Below are positions 45,201 through 53,328 of a DNA stretch of 55,990 nucleotides, piece by piece. Positions within the stretch are counted from its first letter, which is position 1; each line of letters starts with the position of its first letter. The position numbers and the translations under genes are program-made. The DNA comes from Cohnella xylanilytica (lineage in GTDB: Bacteria > Bacillota > Bacilli > Paenibacillales > Paenibacillaceae), in assembly GCF_014212175.1 (NCBI RefSeq), contig NZ_JACJVR010000069.1, forward strand, positions 1 through 55,990, in the 5' to 3' direction. The notes below the pieces were generated by a model. The model was not told where the DNA came from and did not search any database. It saw nothing but the letters and a program-made list of their open reading frames with translations.

Positions 45201-45793
45201 TTTGAAGTTCCAGCATTAGCGCCATTACTTACAATGAGTTTTAGTTTATAGGTGGTATTCGCAGATAAATTATTGATAACGGCTTCCGAAGCTTGCGGAT
45301 CCACTTGTTGAGAATACCAGGTCGATCCATTCATCGACCGTTCCAAGGAGATCGCCGTCGCTCCGACCGCTTGAGTCCATTTCACTTTGATGCTGGTTTG
45401 CGTCGCTTCTACTTGCTCCAAATCCGCAATCGGTCTTGAATCCGTTTGGACCGTTAATACTTTAGATTCGCCTTCATATGTTCCGCCGGTAACAATTAAC
45501 TTAAAGTAATACTTCGTGTAGGTCTCTAGATTGGTTACGGTTGTCCCCGTAGAAGTGGTATTCTGAGTGGCGGCAGCCGTCCAATCCGCTTCATTCGTAG
45601 ACTGCAGAACTTCTATATTGGTGGCATCTCGGGCCGAACTCCACGTTAACGTGACCGAGTTCGCTGTTTTCGAATTTAAATATAAGCCGATTTTCGATAT
45701 GACAGTGTCTGCTGATACAAGGCCGCTTGCAACGCTAAACATTAGCATTATCGCTAGCATAAATGCTATTGATCGTTGTCGGATGGTTTTCAA
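42227..45793 (-). CDS. Secreted protein of thirteen tandem fibronectin-III-like domains
   Basis: The 1188-residue protein starts from TTG with a GAGGAGG SD and has a signal peptide (about 1-28). The rest is about thirteen FN3-like domains of about 90 residues with no catalytic module, SLH or sortase motif. From domain 3 on, three types alternate (starting with VPGTTS-, TARTDTTASFKW- and APTKGPKSIGFSW-like strands), so the repeating unit is three domains. Two full triplets are almost identical in protein and DNA. Each domain ends with a LxVTGGxxxGxSx turn, as in the M4 protease tail. It may be an extended surface fibre, an adhesin or a matrix protein. How it stays on the cell is not evident. 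Confidence 0.85.
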   Translation of the reverse strand: MKTIRQRSIAFMLAIMLMFSVASGLVSADTVISKIGLYLNSKTANSVTLTWSSARDATNIEVLQSTNEADWTAAATQNTTSTGTTVTNLETYTKYYFKLIVTGGTYEGESKVLTVQTDSRPIADLEQVEATQTSIKVKWTQAVGATAISLERSMNGSTWYSQQVDPQASEAVINNLSANTTYKLKLIVSNGANAGTSNLISVKTTSNPITELSVVPGTTSVKLVWPKAPANATKVEAGRSEDNGQTWRWTSITKTSTSYTFTGLTPNKTYLLTIRITGGANDGTADPVEVTTEGLHVDSFAYTTRTDTTASFKWNRVSDATSLIIQYWDETQGTWVDANTGTISKTATTAKATDLIGDTSYKFRLYVEGGKYGGESNYVTLKTLQQQVTTLSAPTKGPRNIDFSWKAVADATSIALKRSTNNGGTWTTVATVDGSATTATVDGLSPGTTYLFKLEVTMGDRKGTSNELSVTTSGAPINDFTIVPGTTSIKLVWGKIATNAKTVQAGKSEDGGKTWRWSTITKTATSYTFTGLTPNKTYLFALKVTGGAFEGTSDPIEVTTDGLHVESLAYTARTDTTASFKWNRVADATSLKIQYWDAAQGAWIDANTGTISKTATTAKATGLTGDTTYKFRLYVEGGRYAGESNYVTLKTLQQQVTTLSAPTKGPKSIGFSWKAVADATSIAVKRSTNNGGTWTTVATVDGSATSATVDGLSPGTTYLFKLEVTMGDRKGTSNELSVTTSGAPINDFTIVPGTTSIKLVWGKIATNAKTVQAGKSEDGGKTWRWSTITKTATSYTFTGLTPNKTYLFALKVTGGAFEGTSDPIEVTTDGLHVESLAYTARTDTTASFKWNRVADATSLKIQYWDAAQGAWIDANTGTISKTATTAKATGLTGDTSYKFRLYVEGGRYAGESNYVTLKTLQQQVTTLSAPTKGPKSIGFSWKAVADATSIAVKRSTNNGGTWTTVATVDGSATSATVNGLSPGTTYLFKLEVTMGDRKGTSNELSVTTSGAPINDFTFVRGINSVKLVWGKIPTNAKTVQVGKSEDNGKTWRWTSTAKTSTNYLFTGLTPNKSYLFTLKVTGGPNDGTSDPVEVTTYADRVEKLSSSNITSKSVTLRWKSLKGAEFVTLLQYDGGDWVAAATGPISNTATSATVTGLSPEKSYRFKLVVIGGANEGESDEIQIYTKSK
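42746..44640. repeat. 804-bp near-identical direct repeats
   Basis: Units beginning at 42746, 43550 and 44354 share exact 804-bp spacing (268 codons, three FN3 domains). The first two are almost the same over their whole length; the third is close for about 290 bp and then diverges. Such identity suggests recent duplication or gene conversion and could allow copy-number change by recombination. Confidence 0.85.
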
Positions 45794-45851
45794 GACTCAA
45801 CCTCCTCATTTCATAGTATATTTCCTTTTTTGGAAACCACCGATTTCCTCC

Positions 45852-45860
45852 ATCATAACA
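45852..45860 (-). promoter_or_regulatory. Extended -10 promoter element of the FN3-repeat gene
   Basis: The minus strand reads TGTTATGAT (TGn plus TATGAT) about 60 bp before the TTG start. The -35 region is T-rich but not canonical. Confidence 0.4.
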
Positions 45861-45916
45861 TAGGGTGAGAGAGAACAAAAATTCCATGAAATGAAATTAT
45901 TTTAATCTAATTTCTA

Positions 45917-45948
45917 TAGAAAAAGGGGCGAGCAGATGCTCGCCCCTT
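45917..45948 (-). terminator. Intrinsic terminator of the S-layer gene
   Basis: A perfect 12-bp stem AAGGGGCGAGCA-tc-TGCTCGCCCCTT is followed on the minus strand by TTTCTAT, 19 bp after the stop codon. Confidence 0.85.
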
Positions 45949-45966
45949 CTCTAGATCTTAGGATAA

Positions 45967-48813
45967 TTACTTAACCGTGATTTCCGTATCAACCTTAACC
46001 GTATTGCCGTTCTTGTCTTGGATCAGATCGTCCGCAGACACGAACTTGATAACGATTTGTTGGGAAGTCTTGAATACGGAGCCTTCGGTCGATTGAATAA
46101 CAACATCGCTGTTGCCAGTCGAGACAAGCTCGTAGTTGGCGCTATCCGCTTTGTTGCCGTTGATGTACACTTCAACGCCGCTTGCTGCCAGATCGTCGCT
46201 CGCAGTCGTTACATCTTCGCTGAAGGTAACCTTAACTTGAGTGTCGCTCAGCAGCGTGGCCGATTTAGCCTTCGGTGCAACGTTCTCGGTGAGTTCGATC
46301 GTCTTGGAGATGTCGCCAGACGTACCGCTCAGCGTGTTGCCGTCAGCATCAACCAGGTTAGCTACTTTGATCGTGCGCTTGCCGGTCGTCTTGATCGTTC
46401 CTTCCGGAAGCGTGATGACAACCGTCTTACGGTTGGTGATGAACTCGATCTTGGAGTCGGACGGGATCGTCGTACCGTTGATCAGGAAGTTCTTAGCAAC
46501 CAGTTGTTCCAGCGTCAGTTCGCCATTGAAGTGCAGTTCCAGCTTGTTGTTGTTGTCCGGATCTTGAGCAACAGGAGTCTCGTCGTCAGCGTCGTATCCA
46601 AGCTTCAGAGAACCGCTGTTCGTGCTGGAGTTAACCGTGAACGACAGGGATACCGAAGAAGGATTCGTAGCGTTGCCGGCAACGTCGGTCAGACCTGCAA
46701 CCTTAACCGTGTACTTACCAGCTTTAAGCTTTTCGTTCGAACCTACATAGTCCGTATCCTTGATCTTCAGAACTGCGTAGCTCTTGTCTTTATTGTCGTT
46801 AGCGTTAACGTCATAACCGATCGCGAACTCGAAGTCGGTCAGAGTCTTCTCAGGAGTTACAACGCCGTTCGTAGCCGTGTAAGTGATCTTAACGGACGTC
46901 GGAACCGTGTCGGCCAAGTCTTCGCTGAACTTAGCGTAAACCGTTTGGCCGCTAACCGTCGTGCTGGACAGCGTCGGCTTCGTCGTGTCTTTGGACAGCG
47001 TCAGGGTCTTCGTTACCGTAGTGCCTTCGTTGCGAACAAGGTCGAAGAACTTGGAGACCTTGAACGTAACCGTCTTGAAGCTGTTCTCGCCAAGAATGTC
47101 CGACAGGTCGAACTTAAGGGTGTACGTGTCTTTGTTGTATTCGGTTTGCGTTTGCGGTTCGCCGTCGACAGTCAGCGTAGCGCGGATCGCGTCTGCATCG
47201 TTCTCGTCGTCAGCGTCTTGCGGAGCCAGAGCTTCGCTGAACTTAACGGATACGATGCCGCCGTTGGACGTTACGGAAGTAATCGTCGGGTTCGTCGTAT
47301 CGTTCGGTACTTTCAGCGTTGCGCTGTAATCCGTCAGGTTGTCGTTCAGGTCCGTAGCGCCAACGATGTCCAGATCGTAGGAAGCGTCTTTTTCAAGGCC
47401 CTTCGTGATCTTGATCGCGGTAACGTCGCCTTCGGCATCCTTAACAGCTTCGTAAGCGAAGTCGCCATAAGGAAGCTCGGTGCCGTTCAGGGATACAACG
47501 CCTTCGTCTTTCAGCGGCTCGCTGAAGGAGATTTTAGCAATCGTACCTTCGAACGTGGTGCCCGTTACGGAAGCTTTCGTGCTATCGGAGATGTACACTT
47601 CTTTCTTGTAGGAAGACAAGGAAGAGCCGCTTACGGACTTCAGATCGCTGCTAACTTCGAAGTTAGCGTAGTGATCCTTCAGGCCGCTAATCCTAGCATC
47701 GCTCAGATCGAACGTCAGGGTAACCGTCGTTTGATCATCGCTGATCGAAGCGCGCTTAGGCGCGATGCCGTTCAGCTTGAAGTAGGACTTAGTAGGGTCT
47801 TGACCTTCGCCGAGGCCATATGCATGGCCGCCTTCAGCGTCGCCCTTCTTAACGCCCTTATTGAACTTAACTTCAACTTGCTTCAGGTTCAGTACGGATA
47901 CGGAAGATACTCCGAAACCGTCGATCTTAGCGGACAGCTCGGTGGAAGCCAGCGAAGCCGTGCCTTTGTAAGCCGTAACCGTCAGCTTGTAGTCGCCAAC
48001 AGCTTGCTTAGCCGTCGTGTAGGTGAAAGTGCCGTCAGCGTTCAGCGTAGCGGCAGCAGCTTCAGCCGTACCGATAGCAACCTTAACGCTGTCAACGCCG
48101 CCAGCCGTCTTACCCGTTACGGTAATCGTGTCGTCTGCGTTAACAACAGCCTTAGCGTCGGACAGCGGCTTCACTTGCAGAGCTTGGTAAACAGCGTAAG
48201 CAAGATCGATCGTTTGACCGCGCGTAGCGTTAGCCGTGTAGTTCGTCGGAACCGGCAGGCCAGCGTCTTGAGCAGCCTTGATGTAAGGAGCAGCCCAAGC
48301 AGCAGCGCCGTCAACCGTAGCGCCTTCGACCGGAGTCAGCTTAGCGATGGCAGCAGCAACTTTAACGATTTCTTGAACCGTGATCGTTGCCTTCGGCGCG
48401 AACAGTCCGCCGCCTACGCCTTCGACGAAGCCAGCTTTGTTAGCGGCCGTGATAGCGCCCGTGTGCCATTCGCCGGCTTTAACGTCGGAGAATGCGGAAG
48501 CCGTCGTGGTGTCTTCGGCTACGCCAGCAACCGCGATAGCGATCGTAGCGAATTCTGCGCGGGTCAGGTTATCTTCCAGATGCGGCTTGCCATCCGGCTT
48601 ACCCTTCAGAATTTTGAGGTCAACCAGTTGTTGAAGCTTTTGTTCGGTAGTAAGTGCGGTGTCGGCTGCAGAAGCCATGGAGGCAAACATGCCGAAGACC
48701 ATAGCGAGAGCCAGAAGAAGAGACAAACTTTTCTTCATAACCTTTTTTTCTCCTCCTTGAACAGGAATCTGTAGTTTTGCATGTTTGGAAGATTTGTAGC
48801 TCGAATCTCTCAT
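45967..48813 (-). CDS. Probable major S-layer protein with N-terminal SLH repeats
   Basis: Two in-frame starts are plausible: the ATG at 48813 (SD GGGGGTGA at 7-nt spacing, 948 residues) and the ATG at 48738 (SD GGAGGA somewhat far, 923 residues, conventional signal peptide ending ASMASA). Counted from the second, three SLH repeats lie at about 30-190; the first has LTRAEFATIA, the second is diverged (ITVQEIVKVA) and the third has ATRGQTIDLA. The rest (about 200-923) is a row of Ig-like, Big_5-like domains with KFSEALAPQDA- and KFSEDLAD-type strands. Long leader, two promoters, strong terminator and size fit an abundant S-layer protein. It would attach to pyruvylated polymer. Confidence 0.85.
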   Translation of the reverse strand: MRDSSYKSSKHAKLQIPVQGGEKKVMKKSLSLLLALAMVFGMFASMASAADTALTTEQKLQQLVDLKILKGKPDGKPHLEDNLTRAEFATIAIAVAGVAEDTTTASAFSDVKAGEWHTGAITAANKAGFVEGVGGGLFAPKATITVQEIVKVAAAIAKLTPVEGATVDGAAAWAAPYIKAAQDAGLPVPTNYTANATRGQTIDLAYAVYQALQVKPLSDAKAVVNADDTITVTGKTAGGVDSVKVAIGTAEAAAATLNADGTFTYTTAKQAVGDYKLTVTAYKGTASLASTELSAKIDGFGVSSVSVLNLKQVEVKFNKGVKKGDAEGGHAYGLGEGQDPTKSYFKLNGIAPKRASISDDQTTVTLTFDLSDARISGLKDHYANFEVSSDLKSVSGSSLSSYKKEVYISDSTKASVTGTTFEGTIAKISFSEPLKDEGVVSLNGTELPYGDFAYEAVKDAEGDVTAIKITKGLEKDASYDLDIVGATDLNDNLTDYSATLKVPNDTTNPTITSVTSNGGIVSVKFSEALAPQDADDENDADAIRATLTVDGEPQTQTEYNKDTYTLKFDLSDILGENSFKTVTFKVSKFFDLVRNEGTTVTKTLTLSKDTTKPTLSSTTVSGQTVYAKFSEDLADTVPTSVKITYTATNGVVTPEKTLTDFEFAIGYDVNANDNKDKSYAVLKIKDTDYVGSNEKLKAGKYTVKVAGLTDVAGNATNPSSVSLSFTVNSSTNSGSLKLGYDADDETPVAQDPDNNNKLELHFNGELTLEQLVAKNFLINGTTIPSDSKIEFITNRKTVVITLPEGTIKTTGKRTIKVANLVDADGNTLSGTSGDISKTIELTENVAPKAKSATLLSDTQVKVTFSEDVTTASDDLAASGVEVYINGNKADSANYELVSTGNSDVVIQSTEGSVFKTSQQIVIKFVSADDLIQDKNGNTVKVDTEITVK

Positions 48814-48961
48814 CGGCGTTTCACCCCCTCTCCGGAGTTGAGCATTGTCTATAATTGATGTCTGCATCATGTCGCCTAATTAGGTAGAAACATGTCGCAG
48901 AAACTCGTAAACACACAGTAAGAGACGCAAAATAGGCAGGGTAAATTATGCCACTTTCACC

Positions 48962-48990
48962 ATTATACATTGGGCGTACCCAAGCGTAAA
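48962..48990 (-). promoter_or_regulatory. Proximal sigma-A promoter of the S-layer gene
   Basis: The minus strand reads TTTACG, a 17-bp spacer and a perfect TATAAT. The transcript would have a leader of about 140 nt to the first plausible start. Confidence 0.65.
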
Positions 48991-49165
48991 GAGAAATCTC
49001 TGCGCCATTGCTAGAGAGTAAGGCTTTAGTCCCTCTTATTAAAGACATGATGTTAGACGCACGGCTCGAGAAAAAGTTGCGCTTATTCCGAAATTCATCA
49101 CACTTTTTTTAACCTGGGCCGCATTCTTGAAACACCGCTTCTTATGTAAGGAGGTTACGTGTCTA

Positions 49166-49194
49166 AGTATAGCTTGTAGCAGGCATTACGTCAC
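49166..49194 (-). promoter_or_regulatory. Distal sigma-A-like promoter of the S-layer gene
   Basis: The minus strand reads GTGACG, a 17-bp spacer and TATACT. It lies about 200 bp upstream of the proximal promoter. The region between 48814 and 49248 contains no convincing gene. Confidence 0.5.
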
Positions 49195-49229
49195 CGCTTA
49201 ACATTTTCCTGCCGACCCAAGATCGAACA

Positions 49230-49243
49230 ACCTATATATAGGT
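49230..49243. repeat. Perfect 14-bp palindrome upstream of the S-layer promoters
   Basis: ACCTATATATAGGT lies about 36 bp upstream of the distal -35. It could be an operator or activator site; it has no T-tract and is not a terminator. Confidence 0.45.
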
Positions 49244-49248
49244 AGCGA

Positions 49249-49300
49249 AAAGAAATCCCGGCTCGTCCCTTCGCCTGCCAGGAGGCGATCGGGACAAGCC
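49249..49300 (-). terminator. Intrinsic terminator after the 1240-residue SLH gene
   Basis: The minus strand has GGCTTGTCCC...GGGACGAGCC with inner CGCCT/AGGCG, followed by GGGATTTCTTTTCG. Confidence 0.75.
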
Positions 49301-49319
49301 AGGATCCGGCCATCGCGCC

Positions 49320-52300
49320 TTACAGCTTCTTAAGCTTCTTCATGACCCGTTCCGCGATGACCGCCGCATCGGCGCGGCTGAGCATCGAGTTGGGCTCGAA
49401 CCGGTAAGTCGGCTTGCTGCCGTTCGTGGCCGTATTCGGAATGCCCGTAATGTAGCCGGCTTTCGTAACGGCCAATATGGAGCTCATTCCGTAATACTCG
49501 GCTTGGTTGGCGTCCGTGAACAGCTTCTGCAGGGCCGCCTTGTCCTTAGCCAGGTCCGCGTTGTTCTTCACCAGGTTCAGCGCTCGCGCGATCATGATAG
49601 CGGCCTCTTGCCGCGTCAACGGATCGTTCGGCAGGAAGAGCTTCGGCGACCGGCCGCGAATGAAGCCTTTCTTCACCGCGGTCTCGACATATCGGTAATT
49701 CCACAGCGCGTCCGGGAAGTCGATCGGAAGCACGTCGTCGAACGTCATGTTGTTCGGATTGTATTCCAGCGGAATATCGAGCATCTTGACGAGCATCTGG
49801 GCGAATTCGCCGCGGGTGATGTTGTCGTAGACTCCGAACGAGTTGTTATCCTTATTCTTCATGATGCCGTGCGCGAACATCGCCTCGAGCGCCAGTCTCG
49901 CATAATCGTGGCTGACGACGTCGCTGAAGCTGTAGCGCATCGACATGACGGTATAGTAACCGAATCCGTAGAACGGAGCCGTGACGGTGTGGGCGGACGT
50001 ATTCACGACGCCCCCGACGTTCTCCCACCCCGTGGACGTGTAGCGCCATACGCTCAGGTAGCGCGCAGCGGCGTCCCGAATGTTGGCGTCGTACTTAATC
50101 GTAATCGTGCCGCGCTGAGACGGTTCCAGCCACTTGCCCGGATTCCGGACGCGGGCATAGAAGACGTCGTCGGGATCCGCGCTCGTCTCATAAGGATGCT
50201 TGGCATCGATAAGCTGATAGTCGTTGACAAGACCCGTGCCTTTGAAGTAGCCGGCATCGATCCAGAACAGGTTCGAAGCGTAATCGAAATTCACCTTCGG
50301 AATGAGCAGATTAGCGCCGTCGCTGCTGTAAGGCACGTCGATCAACTCGCCGTCCCGGAAGTTGCCGTCGACGTCCTTCTCTCCGACTCCGTTGTACCTC
50401 TTCACCGTACGGCCGTCCGCACGATCCGCGATACCGAAGTACAGCTCCTGCGCGTCGAACAGATCGATCGTCTTCACGTCTTGGCCCGGATTCACGTTAG
50501 CCTGGCGAAGGAACGTGTTCTTCGGGAACGTCAGGCTCAGCTCGCCTTTGAAGATCGAGAACTTGCCGGACGAAGCGAGCTTGGCTTTGTACTGCGCTCC
50601 CAACGAATTGTCGGCGGCATAGTTGACGCTGAATTGGCCGTTCGTCTTCTGCGTGCCCGTCTGAACCGTGAACTTGATCGTATTGACGCCCGGCTTCAAG
50701 TTCTTCATCTCGTATCGGAAAATGTCGCCTTCCCCTTTGGTCATCTCCACCTTGCCGATCAGAACCTTGTCGGCGCCTTCCGCCTTGATGCTGATCTTCA
50801 GGAAGTTGGAGTTGATGACGCTCTGGTTAGGAAGCCTTGGCGACAGAACGATATACGGCGACAAGTCGCGAATGACCGTAATCGTTTGGGTGACGCTGGT
50901 CGTTCCCTTGCGGACGACGATCGTAAAGTTCGTGTTGCCGGATTGGGGGAGCTTGTATCCGGCCAGACGAAGCTTGAACTTGAAGTCGGCGACAGTAAGG
51001 CTAGTAACGGCTTTGTTGGTAGCCGGGTCTTCGATATAAAGTTTGACCCCGGCTTCGGCGCCTTTGGCGGTTGTCGTCGCATCCATCTTACCGACGCTGT
51101 CGACTACCGCGGTTCCCAAGCTAACGCCGTTAACGAGAAGATCGAGACTCGACAGATCCTTAACGTCGAAAAGCAAGTCCAAAGTCTTCTCCGTCGTCGT
51201 AAATTGGTTGTCGTCGGTCGGAGCGAACTTTAACTCCGGGTCGTTGAAATAACGTTTAAGATCGGTGTCGATGCCCGGATCGATTACATAAGGCACGGGA
51301 CGAACCGTTTGAATGGCCGGATTGTCCTTCGAGAAGTAATAGATGACGAACTTGGTCGTTACGGGCACCCCGTTGGCGACCCCTTCGAACACCAGATCGT
51401 TCGAGCCCGGAAGAAGCGCGAACCCGGCAGCCTTCGGGTCGAAGGTGAAGGTTCCGTCGCTGTCGTTGATGTTGGCTTTCCCCACTTGCACTTTCTTGCC
51501 GTTCAAACTGATATAAACCGAATCCTGATCGGGAGCGCTAGCATTCAGATTGAAGTTATAGAGTCGCCCCTTGATGATATTGTTCTCGAACTCGGCGCTG
51601 CTCTCGAACACTTGGCCGTAGTAGATCGTGCTGACTTGAATTGAAGGTGCGGGGACAAACGTAATATTCCGCTTTATGGTGTCCGTTGGCGTTCCGCTTC
51701 CCGGTACGGCAAAGGTGAGCTCTACTTCGCCAGCCGGCATGTTGTCGATCTTAATAGCCGTAACATCGGTCGCCGTTCCTACGGAGTACGTAGTGTAAGT
51801 AAATTCCGGACTTACGACCGCTGCGCCGTTTTGTTTGGCAGTAACGACTACCCCCCCGGATGCGTTGTTGCCGGACTCAAGCATTAGCCACAATGGAGCG
51901 GTTGTGACGGTCGTATTATCGTTGAACGAAGCGGAGGAAGTATAAGAGACGCTGCTGCCTTCCGTCACGCCGTAAATTTGCTTGATGTCCTTAATAAACG
52001 CCGATGACGAATCCCGGTACGAGAACGGGAGCAAGAAATACGGAGAGCCGGTTACGCTAGTGTCTCGAACCCGAATGAAAAACTTGCCGTTCGTATTGAA
52101 AGACAAACCGGATGTCTTGATCGAATAAATGTTGTAGCCGTTGGCCGTATCCTTCACCGTCTCGGCGGGAACGTAGGTCGCTGCGGAGGAAGCGACCACC
52201 GTCGTCTTGTCTTCCGCCAGAATATCCACTTGGAACGTAGGAGCCGCCACATCGGAATCCAGAATGACCTTGGCGTTGATCTCGCCGCTCAAGGCCGTCC

Positions 52301-53042
52301 CGTAAGTCGGATTCCCATCCATCGGATTCGTGCCCCAAGTAACGTTATAAGCCGTCAGATCCCCGTTGTAATAGACGATATAACGAGTCAGCTCGTACGT
52401 CTTGGTAGCGTTCTTCGCGAGAATGACCAGCTTGTTGTAGCCCTTCTGCAGCCCCAGGTTGTTCAAAATGTAAGTAGAACCGCCGCCGCCGAACATCTGC
52501 GTGCCGTTGATGGTCACTTCGGTCGCGTTCGGAGCCTTGACCGAGACGGTCTCGTTGGCGCGGGTCGACACGATCGCGGCGCCTTCCGGCAGCACGCGGC
52601 CATCGGTCAGCTTCACATCGGAGATGACCGGCACGTTGGAGAAGTTGACGTAAGCTTCGCCGGATACGACGTTGCCCGAGTTGTTGACGCCGAGCACCTT
52701 CAACCGGTTCAGGCCGTCGTAGATGCTTACTCCCGAGAAGCGGAAGTTGTTGCCGTTCGTGATAATCGGCTGCGTCGAACCGTTGGAAGCCTCGACGACG
52801 GCGCCGTTGACGATCTTCTCGACGCGGAACGAGAGCGAGGTTACGCCGTTAAACGTACCGGCGAGCTCGATGACGTTCGTGTTGACTTCCGTCGGAGCGC
52901 TCTCCGACGTGCTGAAGTCCTTGAAGTTAAAATAGACGGACGGCTCCGCGGCCGCCGGCTTAAGCGAGGCCACGGGAAGAAGAGTAACGATCAGCGCGGC
53001 GACCAACAGCCGGCTGATAATGCGCGATAGGGATTGACGCAA
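49320..53042 (-). CDS. Large SLH surface protein
   Basis: The 1240-residue protein starts from TTG with a GGAGG SD 10 nt upstream and has a signal peptide (about 1-32). A long series of beta-rich, Ig-like extracellular domains (about 33-830) follows, then a region near 830-1045 resembling wall-associated modules (IDVPYSSDGANLLIPKVNF, ITIKYDANIRDAAARY). Three SLH repeats end the protein (about 1048-1240) with ITRGEFAQML, LTRQEAAIMI and LSRADAAVIA. It probably spans from the wall polymer to the cell exterior. The leader looks structured. It lies next to the S-layer gene but has its own terminator. Confidence 0.9.
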   Translation of the reverse strand: MRQSLSRIISRLLVAALIVTLLPVASLKPAAAEPSVYFNFKDFSTSESAPTEVNTNVIELAGTFNGVTSLSFRVEKIVNGAVVEASNGSTQPIITNGNNFRFSGVSIYDGLNRLKVLGVNNSGNVVSGEAYVNFSNVPVISDVKLTDGRVLPEGAAIVSTRANETVSVKAPNATEVTINGTQMFGGGGSTYILNNLGLQKGYNKLVILAKNATKTYELTRYIVYYNGDLTAYNVTWGTNPMDGNPTYGTALSGEINAKVILDSDVAAPTFQVDILAEDKTTVVASSAATYVPAETVKDTANGYNIYSIKTSGLSFNTNGKFFIRVRDTSVTGSPYFLLPFSYRDSSSAFIKDIKQIYGVTEGSSVSYTSSASFNDNTTVTTAPLWLMLESGNNASGGVVVTAKQNGAAVVSPEFTYTTYSVGTATDVTAIKIDNMPAGEVELTFAVPGSGTPTDTIKRNITFVPAPSIQVSTIYYGQVFESSAEFENNIIKGRLYNFNLNASAPDQDSVYISLNGKKVQVGKANINDSDGTFTFDPKAAGFALLPGSNDLVFEGVANGVPVTTKFVIYYFSKDNPAIQTVRPVPYVIDPGIDTDLKRYFNDPELKFAPTDDNQFTTTEKTLDLLFDVKDLSSLDLLVNGVSLGTAVVDSVGKMDATTTAKGAEAGVKLYIEDPATNKAVTSLTVADFKFKLRLAGYKLPQSGNTNFTIVVRKGTTSVTQTITVIRDLSPYIVLSPRLPNQSVINSNFLKISIKAEGADKVLIGKVEMTKGEGDIFRYEMKNLKPGVNTIKFTVQTGTQKTNGQFSVNYAADNSLGAQYKAKLASSGKFSIFKGELSLTFPKNTFLRQANVNPGQDVKTIDLFDAQELYFGIADRADGRTVKRYNGVGEKDVDGNFRDGELIDVPYSSDGANLLIPKVNFDYASNLFWIDAGYFKGTGLVNDYQLIDAKHPYETSADPDDVFYARVRNPGKWLEPSQRGTITIKYDANIRDAAARYLSVWRYTSTGWENVGGVVNTSAHTVTAPFYGFGYYTVMSMRYSFSDVVSHDYARLALEAMFAHGIMKNKDNNSFGVYDNITRGEFAQMLVKMLDIPLEYNPNNMTFDDVLPIDFPDALWNYRYVETAVKKGFIRGRSPKLFLPNDPLTRQEAAIMIARALNLVKNNADLAKDKAALQKLFTDANQAEYYGMSSILAVTKAGYITGIPNTATNGSKPTYRFEPNSMLSRADAAVIAERVMKKLKKL

Positions 53043-53215
53043 GGGATTACATCCTCCTTGTAGAGCTGATTGTGTATATAATCGTCGCTGACGGGCGTCG
53101 GGTCGATGGGGGCAACCCCGTTGCTTAATCCTCCTTCCGGTCCCAATTCGGTCTTCCTGGTAAAAGCATACTTACCCTTAATATCGGCGACCGGCTTCCA
53201 AATGTTTAGACAATG
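53043..53215 (-). promoter_or_regulatory. Structured 5' leader of the SLH gene (riboswitch-like candidate)
   Basis: The leader contains several potential stems on the minus strand: GGTAA/TTACC, GCAAC-ggg-GTTGC and GGGT...ACCC. Its 3' part reads GGGGTTGCCCCC, then ACCCGACG, then CCCGTCAGC, which resembles the conserved 3' half of the c-di-AMP (ydaO-type) riboswitch. GTCGC (about 53191) and GCGAC (about 53087) could close the whole element. The conserved 5' half and the usual bases after GTCAGC are not clear, so this is only a candidate. Confidence 0.25.
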
Positions 53216-53271
53216 CCGCCCAAAACATTCCTCGCGCGCCGATCGATTCCAACCGGCTTCCCCATGCGCGC

Positions 53272-53308
53272 GAAAAAGCCGAAGCCCGGTCGGAACCGAG
53301 CTTCGGCT
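53272..53308 (-). terminator. Intrinsic terminator after tagO
   Basis: The minus strand has AGCCGAAGCTCGG and CCGGGCTTCGGCT (one wobble pair) with a 5-nt loop, followed by TTTTCG, about 20 nt after the stop codon. Confidence 0.85.
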
Positions 53309-53328
53309 ATTGATCTCTTTATTTTCGA

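Noticed and set aside
46018..48774. Plus-strand open frame of 918 codons
   Set aside because: It mirrors the S-layer gene; the long opening follows from that gene's strong codon bias.
48814..48870. Still longer N-terminus of the S-layer protein (ATG at 48870)
   Set aside because: Its SD is weak, and the ATG at 48813 has a clearly better one.
48821..49048. 75-codon minus-strand frame in the S-layer leader
   Set aside because: It has no SD, overlaps the proximal promoter and shows no protein-like features.
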